Below are positions 1-9,178 of a stretch of 64,000 nucleotides of DNA, piece after piece. Both the position numbers and the translations under genes were made by a program. The DNA is from Mycobacterium bourgelatii. Its GTDB lineage: Bacteria; Actinomycetota; Actinomycetes; Mycobacteriales; Mycobacteriaceae. The DNA lies in the NCBI RefSeq assembly GCF_010723575.1, contig NZ_BLKZ01000001.1:2418001-2482000 (forward strand), written 5' to 3'. Under the pieces are notes generated by a model. It was given only the letters and a program-made list of their open reading frames with translations. It searched no databases and was not told the DNA's origin. Position 1 is the stretch's first letter. The number at the start of each line of letters is the position of its first letter.

Positions 1-1
1 T

Positions 2-247
2 GCCGGGGTCGGCGTGCTGATCCCGAGGTTCTCCGGCGACCAGTACAACTTCGGCAAGCATGTTCCGCCCTCTCAGGCCAGGCGTGGCGACCTGATCTTC
101 TATGGGCCCAACGGCAGCCAACACGTCACTATGTACCTGGGCAACGGTCAGATGTTGGAGGCGTCGGGAAGCGCTGGCAAAGTCACCATCAGTCCGGTTC
201 GCAAAGGCGGAATGACGCCTTTCGTGACTAGGATCATCGACTACTAG
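2..247 (+). CDS. ripB: NlpC/P60 peptidoglycan endopeptidase, C-terminal end (RipB-like), truncated by window edge
   Basis: The frame is open from base 2, so the start lies outside the window; only the last 81 or so codons are present. The visible part is the end of an NlpC/P60 catalytic domain: a RRGDLIFYG strand, the GSQHVTMYLG segment with the catalytic His, and a downstream Glu (QMLEASG) in the position of the third catalytic residue. The catalytic Cys would be upstream and is not visible. This family cuts the D-Glu-mDAP bond in peptide stems and acts outside the membrane. RipA and RipB share this C-terminus. I prefer RipB because the next gene is moxR1, as in M. tuberculosis Rv1478-Rv1479. 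Confidence 0.85.
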   Translation, partial: AGVGVLIPRFSGDQYNFGKHVPPSQARRGDLIFYGPNGSQHVTMYLGNGQMLEASGSAGKVTISPVRKGGMTPFVTRIIDY

Positions 248-387
248 GCCAGGTCTGAGCTCCGGTGGCGGGGGACCGCGACGTCGACGGAACCCAGGAC
301 TCCTGGAATAGTTGAACGCGGGCACGTCGCTGCCCCGCGATTTTGAGCGTCAAGCAGTCGTGTCTGATCGAGCGTGGAGGGTTGTTG

Positions 388-1493
<1,106 letters not shown>

Positions 1494-1497
<4 letters not shown>

Positions 1498-2462
1498 CAG
1501 AGACTGGTCCCGCCGCGGGAACCCCCGCGGCTACCATCCCTCCGCCGTCGATGTTGCGCGGCAACATCGACGACCCCAAGCTGTCCGCGGCACTGCGGAC
1601 GTTGGACTTGACGGTCCGGCACAAGTTGGACGGCATTCTGCACGGCGATCACCTGGGCCTGATCCCTGGACCCGGTTCGGAGCCGGGGGAGTCGCGGCTT
1701 TACCAGCCTGGCGACGACGTCCGCCGGATGGACTGGGCGGTCACCGCGCGGACCACCCATCCACACGTCCGGCAGATGATCGCCGACCGGGAGCTGGAGA
1801 CGTGGCTGGTGATCGACATGTCGGCCAGCCTGGACTTCGGCACCGCCGTCTGTGAGAAACGAGACCTGGCGGTGGCGGCCGCGGCGGCCATCTCAGTGCT
1901 GAACGTCGGTGGCGGCAACCGCCTGGGCGCGTTGGTCTCCAACGGCGCCATCACAACCCGGGTGCCGGCGCGCTCTGGGCGTCAGCATGTGCACACGATG
2001 TTGCGCACCATCGCGACCACACCCCAGGCGCCGACCGGTGTGCGCGGCGATCTGGCGGCGACCATCGACGCGCTGCGCCGGCCGGAGCGCCGTCGTGGGA
2101 TGGCGGTGATCATCAGCGACTTCCTCGGGCCGATCAACTGGATGCGTCCGTTGCGCGCGATCTCTGCCCGCCATGAAGTGCTGGCCATCGAGGTGCTCGA
2201 CCCCCGCGACGTCGAGTTGCCGGACATCGGCGATGTGGTATTGCAGGACGCCGAGTCCGGGGTGACCCGCGAGTTCACCATCGACGAGCAGCTGCAGGCT
2301 GACTTCGCCAAGGCTGCGGCCGCGCACCGCGCCGAGGTCGCGCGCACCATCCGCGGTTGCGGTGCATCCCTGATGTCGCTGCGGACCGATCGCGACTGGA
2401 TTGGCGACATCGTGCGCTTCGTCGCGTCCCGCCGGCGCGGAGCAGTAGCGGGGCGCCGATGA
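1494..2462 (+). CDS. DUF58 domain protein (Rv1480-like)
   Basis: 322 aa. Residues 70-85 carry the DUF58 signature (Y-Q-P-GDD-VRRMDW followed by TAR). A MIDAS-like DMSAS motif (D108, S110, S112) follows, so the C-terminal half is probably a VWA-like fold. The GTG start overlaps the moxR1 stop (GTGA) and the stop overlaps the next ATG (ATGA), so the three genes are almost certainly translationally coupled. By family, DUF58 proteins work with MoxR ATPases; the client is unknown. Confidence 0.9.
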
Positions 2463-3466
2463 CTTTGCCGCTGCTCGGGCCGATGACGCTGTCCGGCTTC
2501 GAACACTCCTGGTTCTTCCTTTTCCTGCTGGTCATCGTCGGGCTCATCATCCTGTATGTGGTGCTGCAGCTGTCGCGCCAGAAGCGGATGCTGCGATTCG
2601 CCAACATGGAGCTGCTGGAAAGTGTTGCGCCCAAGCGGCCTTCGCGGTGGCGGCACATTCCGGCGATCCTGCTGACGCTGTCGCTGGTGCTGTTCACCAT
2701 CGCGATGGCCGGCCCTACCCACGACGTCCGCATCCCGCGCAACCGCGCGGTGGTGATGCTTGTCATCGACGTCTCGCAGTCGATGCGTGCCACCGACGTC
2801 GCGCCCAACCGGATGGCGGCCGCGCAGGAAGCCGCCAAACAGTTCGCCGACGAGCTGACCGCCGGCATCAACCTCGGCTTGATCGCGTACGCGGGCACCG
2901 CGACGGTATTGGTGTCGCCGACCACCAACCGCGAGGCGACCAAGGCCGCCCTCGACAAGTTGCAGTTCGCGGACCGAACGGCCACGGGAGAGGCCATCTT
3001 CACGGCATTGCAAGCCATCGCCACCGTCGGCGCGGTAATCGGCGGGGGCGACACCCCGCCACCGGCGCGCATCGTGCTGTTCTCCGACGGCAAGGAAACG
3101 ATGCCGACCAACCCGGACAACCCCAAGGGTGCCTATACCGCCGCGCGCACCGCGAAGGACCAGGGCGTGCCCATCTCGACCATTTCGTTCGGCACCCCGT
3201 ACGGCTATGTCGAGATCAACGACCAACGCCAACCGGTGCCCGTCGACGACGAAACGATGAAGAAGGTCGCCCAGCTCTCCGGAGGCAACTCCTACAACGC
3301 CGCCACGTTGGCGGAGTTGAAGGCCGTCTACTCGTCGCTGCAACAGCAGATCGGCTACGAGACCATCAGGGGCGATGCGAGCACCGGGTGGCTGCGACTT
3401 GGTGCGGTGATCCTGGCGCTGGCCGGCATCGCCGCGTTGCTGATCAACCGCCGGCTGCCTACCTAG
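2459..3466 (+). CDS. Membrane-anchored von Willebrand factor A protein (Rv1481-like)
   Basis: 335 aa from the ATG that overlaps the DUF58 stop; a longer in-frame ORF from 2357 is rejected because it would lie inside the DUF58 gene. Hydrophobic segments near residues 18-38, 65-85 and 310-330 flank a VWA domain. The MIDAS motif is DVSQS (D104, S106, S108), which should bind a divalent metal. The arrangement matches BatA-type proteins of MoxR operons. The length equals what I recall for Rv1481. Likely role: membrane partner of the MoxR1 chaperone system. Confidence 0.93.
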   Translation: MTLPLLGPMTLSGFEHSWFFLFLLVIVGLIILYVVLQLSRQKRMLRFANMELLESVAPKRPSRWRHIPAILLTLSLVLFTIAMAGPTHDVRIPRNRAVVMLVIDVSQSMRATDVAPNRMAAAQEAAKQFADELTAGINLGLIAYAGTATVLVSPTTNREATKAALDKLQFADRTATGEAIFTALQAIATVGAVIGGGDTPPPARIVLFSDGKETMPTNPDNPKGAYTAARTAKDQGVPISTISFGTPYGYVEINDQRQPVPVDDETMKKVAQLSGGNSYNAATLAELKAVYSSLQQQIGYETIRGDASTGWLRLGAVILALAGIAALLINRRLPT

Positions 3467-3469
3467 CGA

Positions 3470-3492
3470 TTCGACGCTTCTTGACCGTCGAA
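3470..3492. terminator. Hairpin after the moxR1 operon
   Basis: TTCGACG (3470-3476) and CGTCGAA (3486-3492) form a perfect 7-bp stem with a 9-nt loop, starting 3 nt after the stop of the VWA gene. There is no T-run, as is usual for mycobacterial hairpin terminators. It sits between two convergent genes and could serve both. Confidence 0.5.
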
Positions 3493-3508
3493 CGGCTGCA
3501 CTCGATCG

Positions 3509-5047
3509 TCAGTCGCGAGCGATGACCGCCGAAGGCGGATACGACGCCGGGATGGGGTTGAGGTTCAGCACGATCGGCGCGCCGGGTGGGACCGGGACAC
3601 CCCTGCTGAGAGTGAACCGCGCGCCGTGTGCCAGGTCTTGGGAAGTGCACATGAAGTCCGAGGTGGTCCGCAGGCGCCACCGGTCCTGAGTCAGACACGC
3701 GCGCTTGCCCTCACGGCTGACGGCCAACGCCAGTGCCAGCGCGTCGGCCCACGATTCGTCGGTCCGCGTCTCCAGCAAGATCGGTCGGCCGTGTGCGTGG
3801 GCGTCTAGGTAGGTCAGGGCTGCCGGCACCCCGGCGAGGTCGTCGTGGTCCCGGTGCAGTGCCGACGAGGTAGAGGCCAGTGTCAGCCCGCCCACGAGAG
3901 CCGAGGCGGTAGCGACGGCCGGCAGCCATCGGAGCCAAACCTCATGGCGCCCTCCGATCAGGACCACCAGCGCTGACGAGCCGAGCATGAGTAGTGCCAG
4001 TGGCAGCGCGAAGGAGAAAGTTCCGATATACGTCGCGTAGAGCTGGTCCACCCCGTACCAGGAGTAGAAACCGAACAACCCGGTCCCCGCGGCGGTCACC
4101 CACCAGAGGCGACGGGAGTAGTCACGCGCTTCAGTCTTCGGCAGGACGCGGACCAGTAGGAACGTCCCGGCAAACAAGGCGACCATGAACGCGGTGCCCA
4201 CGAGGGGCCTAGATCCCCAGAACTGAACGACGAACCGCGCCGCCTCCAGCGGTGGGTTCGGGGCGCGGTGGCCATAGGTGATGTACTTCGCGATCTCGCC
4301 CGGCCGGTGCAGGATCTCGTTGAGCACGATCGGTGTGACGAACAACGCCAACACGCCCGCCGCGATCAGGACGTCACGGCGTTGAGCCAGCAGGTTGCGC
4401 CGCTGCGGGATCAGCACCAGTAGCGCCAGCACCGGCACCAGGACCAGAAACTCCGCGTGCCCGTGTACCAGCAGGCTGCCGGCGAACACCATGATCCACA
4501 GATGCCGCAGTCGGCCGGCCGCGACCGAGGCCCCCGCGAAGAGTAGGAGCAGGAACGGCGCGAAGCACGCGTTCGGTATCCAGGTCGAACAGACGAGCTG
4601 GCTGTGCTTGGCGAGGAAAATCAGCATCACCCCTGCCGCCGCCAGCGTGGCCATCGACGATCGCAGCCAGGAGTAGAGGATCGTCAGCGCGCCCGCGAGA
4701 AGCGCCGCGTTGAGCGCCAACACCGCGATCACCTGCCCGTTGTAGGCAGCCGGAACGATGTGCAGGACGTCGTGAAACAACCACTCGCCGGCGGCCTGGA
4801 TATAGAGGTAGGCCGGGCCCGGGTGGTGGAAGCCGACCCTGGAGTAGTGCCCGGTCAGCAGCTCGAAGTGTTTGGCCTCGATGGTGAGCATCGAGTTCGC
4901 GGCGGGATCCCCGGCCTCGTAGATCGGCCGGGTGAATACGTCCCGGTTGCGCAGTAGCAGCAGCGTGAACAGGCCGGCGCCGCAAGCTGCGAACAGTGTT
5001 GCGGCGCGCGACTGCAATGTCCGAAGACGCGTCGATAAATCCCCCAT
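3509..5047 (-). CDS. Polytopic membrane protein, GT-C-like glycosyltransferase candidate
   Basis: 512 aa with about ten hydrophobic segments and a hydrophilic C-terminal domain (about residues 400-512). The first extracytoplasmic loop contains YEAGDPAANSM and then GFHHPGPAYLY. An acidic residue in that loop and an HPG motif are typical of GT-C enzymes that use polyprenol-phosphate sugars, but I cannot assign a family with confidence. It occupies the slot of Rv1482c, between the moxR operon and fabG1, on the opposite strand. The ATG at 5047 leaves 67 bp before the divergent fabG1. Confidence 0.65.
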   Translation of the reverse strand: MGDLSTRLRTLQSRAATLFAACGAGLFTLLLLRNRDVFTRPIYEAGDPAANSMLTIEAKHFELLTGHYSRVGFHHPGPAYLYIQAAGEWLFHDVLHIVPAAYNGQVIAVLALNAALLAGALTILYSWLRSSMATLAAAGVMLIFLAKHSQLVCSTWIPNACFAPFLLLLFAGASVAAGRLRHLWIMVFAGSLLVHGHAEFLVLVPVLALLVLIPQRRNLLAQRRDVLIAAGVLALFVTPIVLNEILHRPGEIAKYITYGHRAPNPPLEAARFVVQFWGSRPLVGTAFMVALFAGTFLLVRVLPKTEARDYSRRLWWVTAAGTGLFGFYSWYGVDQLYATYIGTFSFALPLALLMLGSSALVVLIGGRHEVWLRWLPAVATASALVGGLTLASTSSALHRDHDDLAGVPAALTYLDAHAHGRPILLETRTDESWADALALALAVSREGKRACLTQDRWRLRTTSDFMCTSQDLAHGARFTLSRGVPVPPGAPIVLNLNPIPASYPPSAVIARD

Positions 5048-5114
5048 TGAGTTTCAATCCTAGGGAGCCGGAGCCGATTGCAGGAAAATCGCGATGAGGC
5101 GATAGGTTGGCGGG
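5048..5114 (+). promoter_or_regulatory. fabG1-inhA upstream region
   Basis: 67 bp between the divergent membrane-protein gene and the fabG1 GTG. Counting back from the GTG at 5115, the segment GGCGATAGGTTGGCGGG lines up with the M. tuberculosis inhA-promoter resistance region. The base equivalent to c-15 is C5100 (wild type) and t-8 is T5107 (wild type). The base equivalent to -16 is G5099, where I recall A in M. tuberculosis. Based on the known M. tuberculosis locus recalled from memory; the transcription start was not inferred. Confidence 0.6.
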
Positions 5115-5885
5115 GTGACTGAATCAGCCACTGACACAACTACCGAGGCCGCCGCGAAGAACGGCGGCAAACCTGCATTCGTATCCCGTTCAGTGCTGGT
5201 CACCGGTGGAAACCGGGGGATCGGGCTGGCGATCGCACAGCGGCTGGCCGCCGACGGCCACAAGGTGGCCGTGACGCACCGCGGCTCTGGCGCGCCTGAC
5301 GGGCTGTTCGGCGTCGTGTGCGACGTCACAGACACCGAAGCCGTCGATCGCGCCTTCAAGGAGGTCGAAGAGCATCAGGGCCCCGTCGAGGTGCTGGTGT
5401 CCAACGCAGGCATCTCGGCGGACGCGTTTCTCATCCGGATGACCGAAGAGCGGTTCCAGAAGGTCATCGACGCGAACCTGACCGGGGCGTTCCGGGTGAC
5501 CCAGCGCGCCTCGCGCAGCATGCAACGCCGGCGCTTCGGCCGGATCATCTACGTGGGTTCGGTGTCGGGCATGTGGGGCATCGGCAATCAGGCCAACTAC
5601 GCGGCCTCCAAGGCCGGACTGATCGGCATGGCCCGCTCGATCTCCCGGGAACTGTCCAAGGCCGGTGTGACCGCCAACGTGGTGGCCCCGGGCTACATCG
5701 ACACCGAGATGACCCGCGCTCTGGACGAGCGGATTCAGGCTGGCGCGCTGGAGTTCATCCCCGCCAAGCGGGTCGGCACCGCGGAGGAGGTCGCCGGTGT
5801 GGTCAGCTTCCTCGCATCCGAGGACGCGAGCTACATCGCCGGCGCGGTAATCCCGGTGGACGGCGGCATGGGCATGGGCCACTAA
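5115..5885 (+). CDS. fabG1: 3-oxoacyl-ACP reductase MabA/FabG1
   Basis: 256 aa short-chain dehydrogenase catalysing the NADPH-dependent beta-ketoacyl reduction step of FAS-II mycolic acid elongation. The cofactor motif TGGNRGIG is at residues 30-37 and the catalytic triad is S149, Y162, K166, each offset by +9 from M. tuberculosis MabA because of a longer N-terminus (TDTTTEAAAKN). The GTG start and the immediate upstream sequence match the M. tuberculosis gene. inhA follows 25 bp downstream in the same operon. Confidence 0.97.
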   Translation: MTESATDTTTEAAAKNGGKPAFVSRSVLVTGGNRGIGLAIAQRLAADGHKVAVTHRGSGAPDGLFGVVCDVTDTEAVDRAFKEVEEHQGPVEVLVSNAGISADAFLIRMTEERFQKVIDANLTGAFRVTQRASRSMQRRRFGRIIYVGSVSGMWGIGNQANYAASKAGLIGMARSISRELSKAGVTANVVAPGYIDTEMTRALDERIQAGALEFIPAKRVGTAEEVAGVVSFLASEDASYIAGAVIPVDGGMGMGH

Positions 5886-5910
5886 CCAGAAGATTGGGAC
5901 GGATAAAGGT

Positions 5911-6720
5911 ATGGCAGGACTGCTAGAGGGCAAACGGATCCTGGTCACCGGGATCATCACCGACTCGTCGATCGCGTTCCACATCGCCCGCGTGGCGCAG
6001 GAGCAGGGCGCCCAACTGGTGCTCACCGGGTTCGACCGGCTGCGACTGATCCAGCGCATTGTGGACCGGTTGCCGGAGAAGGCGCCGCTGCTCGAGCTCG
6101 ACGTGCAGAACCAAGAACACCTGGACAGCTTGGCGCAACGGGTCACCGACGTGATCGGTGAAGGCAACAAGCTCGACGGTGTGGTGCACTCGATCGGCTT
6201 CATGCCGCAGACCGGGATGGGCATCAACCCGTTCTTCGATGCGCCCTACGAGGACGTGTCCAAGGGCATCCACATTTCGGCGTATTCGTATGCATCGCTG
6301 GCCAAGGCCCTCTTGCCGATCATGAATTCCGGCGGCTCGATCGTCGGCATGGACTTCGACCCCAGCCGCGCCATGCCGGCCTACAACTGGATGACGGTCG
6401 CCAAGAGTGCGTTGGAGTCGGTGAACAGGTTCGTGGCCCGGGAAGCCGGCAAGGTCGGTGTGCGCTCGAATCTTGTTGCCGCTGGGCCGATTCGGACGTT
6501 GGCCATGGCCGCCATCGTCGGTGGCGCGCTCGGCGAGGAGGCCGGCGCGCAGATTCAGCTGCTCGAAGAAGGCTGGGATCAGCGCGCTCCGATCGGCTGG
6601 AACATGAAGGATCCGACGCCGGTGGCAAAGACCGTGTGTGCGTTGCTGTCCGATTGGCTGCCGGCCACCACGGGCGACATCATCTTCGCCGACGGCGGAG
6701 CGCACACCCAGTTGCTTTAG
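5911..6720 (+). CDS. inhA: Enoyl-ACP reductase InhA
   Basis: 269 aa, the exact length of M. tuberculosis InhA. NADH-dependent enoyl-ACP reductase of FAS-II and the target of activated isoniazid and ethionamide. Catalytic residues F149, Y158 and K165 are present. The positions known for resistance, I16, I21 and S94, carry the wild-type residues. An AAAGG ribosome site precedes the ATG. Co-transcribed with fabG1 and, after 27 bp, hemZ. Confidence 0.98.
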   Translation: MAGLLEGKRILVTGIITDSSIAFHIARVAQEQGAQLVLTGFDRLRLIQRIVDRLPEKAPLLELDVQNQEHLDSLAQRVTDVIGEGNKLDGVVHSIGFMPQTGMGINPFFDAPYEDVSKGIHISAYSYASLAKALLPIMNSGGSIVGMDFDPSRAMPAYNWMTVAKSALESVNRFVAREAGKVGVRSNLVAAGPIRTLAMAAIVGGALGEEAGAQIQLLEEGWDQRAPIGWNMKDPTPVAKTVCALLSDWLPATTGDIIFADGGAHTQLL

Positions 6721-6747
6721 CGGCGGGTTACGGCGCAACGGAGTTCA

Positions 6748-7770
6748 GTGATATTTGACGCCATCCTGCTGTTGTCCTTCGGGGGACCAGAGGGGCCCGA
6801 GCAGGTGCGGCCGTTTCTGGAGAACGTCACCCGGGGTCGGGGCGTGCCACCCGAACGGCTCGATGCCGTCGCCGAGCACTACCTGCACTTCGGTGGGGTG
6901 TCACCGATCAACGGCATCAACCGCGCACTGATCGCTGAACTGCAGGCCGAGCAGGATCTGCCGGTGTATTTCGGCAACCGCAACTGGGAGCCGTACGTAG
7001 AGGACACCGTTATCGCCATGCGCGACAACGGCGTTCAACGTGCAGCCGTCTTCGCCACCTCGGCGTGGAGCGGGTATTCCAGCTGCACCCAATACGTGGA
7101 AGACATCGCGCGGGCGCGCGGTGCGGCCGGGCCGAACGCGCCCGAGTTGGTCAAACTTCGCACCTACTTCGACCACCCGCTCTTCGTGGAGATGTTCGCC
7201 GACGCCGTCGCGGCGGCCGCGCGGGAACTTCCGGCCGCGCAGCGTGATGTGGCCCGGTTGGTGTTTACCGCCCACTCCATCCCGGTGGCGGCCGACGCCC
7301 GCTGCGGCCCGAACCTGTACAGCCGTCAAGTCGCCTATGCGGCAAGGCTTGTCGCGTCAGCCGCCGGTTACCGCGATTACGACCTGGTGTGGCAGTCGCG
7401 TTCCGGTCCGCCGCAGGTGCCCTGGTTGGAGCCCGACGTGGGCGATCATCTGACGACGCTTGCCGAGCAAGGCGTCAAGGCGGTGATCGTCTGCCCGATC
7501 GGATTCGTCGCCGACCATATCGAGGTGGTGTGGGACCTCGACGAGGAATTGCGAACCCAGGCAGAGGCGGCAGGCATCGCCTTGGCCCGGGCCAGCACGC
7601 CCAACGCCGACCGACGTTTTGCCCGGCTGGCCGTAAGTTTGATCGACGAACTCCGTTGTGGTCGTACGCCAGAAAGGGTGCCCGACCCGGACCCGACTCC
7701 GGGGTGTCTGGCCAGCGTCAACGGCGAGCCGTGTCGTCCGCCGCACTGCGCGCGGCGAGATGCCGTCTAA
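6748..7770 (+). CDS. hemZ: Ferrochelatase (actinobacterial, Fe-S type)
   Basis: 340 aa. Inserts iron into the porphyrin ring; in Actinobacteria the family is now known to act on coproporphyrin III (CpfC). The catalytic His (H176 in FTAHSIP) and Glu (E259 in ADHIEV) are present. The C-terminus has a Cys cluster (C320, C329, C334) and there are upstream Cys candidates (C113, C186), consistent with the 2Fe-2S cluster of actinobacterial enzymes. Third gene of the fabG1-inhA operon, as in M. tuberculosis Rv1485; the GTG at 6748 is the start. Confidence 0.95.
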   Translation: MIFDAILLLSFGGPEGPEQVRPFLENVTRGRGVPPERLDAVAEHYLHFGGVSPINGINRALIAELQAEQDLPVYFGNRNWEPYVEDTVIAMRDNGVQRAAVFATSAWSGYSSCTQYVEDIARARGAAGPNAPELVKLRTYFDHPLFVEMFADAVAAAARELPAAQRDVARLVFTAHSIPVAADARCGPNLYSRQVAYAARLVASAAGYRDYDLVWQSRSGPPQVPWLEPDVGDHLTTLAEQGVKAVIVCPIGFVADHIEVVWDLDEELRTQAEAAGIALARASTPNADRRFARLAVSLIDELRCGRTPERVPDPDPTPGCLASVNGEPCRPPHCARRDAV

Positions 7771-7779
7771 CGACGAGCG

Positions 7780-8667
7780 TCAATCCGACCAAGCCGAGTA
7801 AAGGATCGCGCTGACCGCAGCCATGCGCGCCGAACGCACCACCCCCGCCAGCGGTCGCAGCGCGTCTGTGGCAAGTTCAGCTTCAGACAGGGATCGGGTT
7901 CCGACGGGCAGTTGACTCATGCCGGCGCTGACCGCCATGATCGCGTCCACGTGTGCGGCGTTCTCCAATACCCGCAGCGCGCGCGAGGGTGCGTGGTCGG
8001 GAATCCGGTGCTGCCGTAGCGTTTCCAGCATCTGCTCCACCAGGCCACGCGGATTCTCGATACCGCTTCCCGCCGATTCCAGCCCCAGTGCGCTCAACGC
8101 ATCGGCGGCCGACCGCACCGCCGAGCGCAACGTGTATTCGGCGTCACCGAGTTCGTGGTGGGCCAGCACCGGTACGCCGGGCAGTGAGTAGACCATCCAA
8201 GTCAGCGCACACAATTCGGGTGGCGCCGCGTCGTCACCATCGACGGTCTCGTCCGTGTCGACGTCGCTGTAGGAGAACTCCGGAACCAGACCGATCGCCG
8301 TGCCGGGATCGGCCTGATTGGCGACGATCACCGCCTCGCCCGCGGCGATCGCGTCCTGCTCGAACTGTGTTCCGGCGCATAGGCCGCGTACGTCGCCGGG
8401 CACCGGCAGGACGACATTGATCGCCCCGACTGCCGACGACGGCGGTCGCCCGACCGCGGCTCTAAGGGTCTGCAAGAGTGAAACCGTTCCGGCGTCATCG
8501 ACGTCGGGCCACGGCAGCCCGGTATGCCCCGCGGCGACCGCGTCGTAAGCGGCGACCGATTGCTTTGGCGCCCAGAGTGATAACGAGTCCAGGACGTCGT
8601 CGGGCGCGGCCTTGCCCGCGAGCCAGGCATTGGCCCACATCGACAACGAGACACTCGGACACCACAT
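7780..8667 (-). CDS. Conserved mycobacterial protein of unknown function (Rv1486c-like)
   Basis: 295 aa from the ATG at 8667 (MWCPSVSLS). Longer in-frame starts would run antisense into the NfeD gene and are rejected. No membrane segment or catalytic motif is obvious. The N-terminal region (residues 10-60) is aliphatic and the middle is acidic (YSDVDTDETVDGDD). It converges with hemZ (9 bp apart) and diverges from the NfeD gene, the same context as Rv1486c. Function unknown. Confidence 0.85.
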   Translation of the reverse strand: MWCPSVSLSMWANAWLAGKAAPDDVLDSLSLWAPKQSVAAYDAVAAGHTGLPWPDVDDAGTVSLLQTLRAAVGRPPSSAVGAINVVLPVPGDVRGLCAGTQFEQDAIAAGEAVIVANQADPGTAIGLVPEFSYSDVDTDETVDGDDAAPPELCALTWMVYSLPGVPVLAHHELGDAEYTLRSAVRSAADALSALGLESAGSGIENPRGLVEQMLETLRQHRIPDHAPSRALRVLENAAHVDAIMAVSAGMSQLPVGTRSLSEAELATDALRPLAGVVRSARMAAVSAILYSAWSD

Positions 8668-8725
8668 GATGTCGCAGTGTAGTTGTTCACCGACGATGTG
8701 GCGGATCACGCGTATTCTGTTGCCC

Positions 8726-9157
8726 ATGCCCGTCGCCCTGATTTGGCTGATCGCAGCGCTAGTCCTTGCTGGCGCCGAGGCATTAACCGGCGACATGTTC
8801 CTACTGATGCTCAGCGGCGGCGCGCTGGCCGCGGCCGGCAGCAGCTGGCTGCTGGATTGGCCGGTGTGGGCCGACGGTGTCGTCTTTCTCATCGTGTCGG
8901 TTCTCATGCTGACGTTGGTCCGCCGGCCGCTGCGGCAGCGGCTCTCCGGCAAGGGCGCGTTGATGGGTATCAAGGCGCTCGAGGGCAAGAGCGCGTTGGT
9001 GCTCGACCGGGTCGCCCGCGACGAGGGCCAGGTGAAGCTCGATGGTCAGATCTGGACGGCCCGCCCGCTCAACGAAGGCGATGTCTACGAGCCCGGCGAG
9101 TCGGTGACCGTCGTGCATATTGACGGTGCCACCGCGGTGGTTTTCAGGAACGGATAA
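8726..9157 (+). CDS. NfeD-like membrane protein (Rv1487-like)
   Basis: 143 aa from ATG 8726. Two to three transmembrane helices (residues 1-70) are followed by a soluble OB-fold-like domain (about 80-143), the layout of short NfeD proteins. NfeD proteins pair with SPFH/stomatin proteins in membrane microdomains. The SPFH gene follows after 21 bp, so the pair is an operon. Confidence 0.9.
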   Translation: MPVALIWLIAALVLAGAEALTGDMFLLMLSGGALAAAGSSWLLDWPVWADGVVFLIVSVLMLTLVRRPLRQRLSGKGALMGIKALEGKSALVLDRVARDEGQVKLDGQIWTARPLNEGDVYEPGESVTVVHIDGATAVVFRNG

Positions 9158-9178
9158 CGCTCCAAGAAAGGAATAGCG

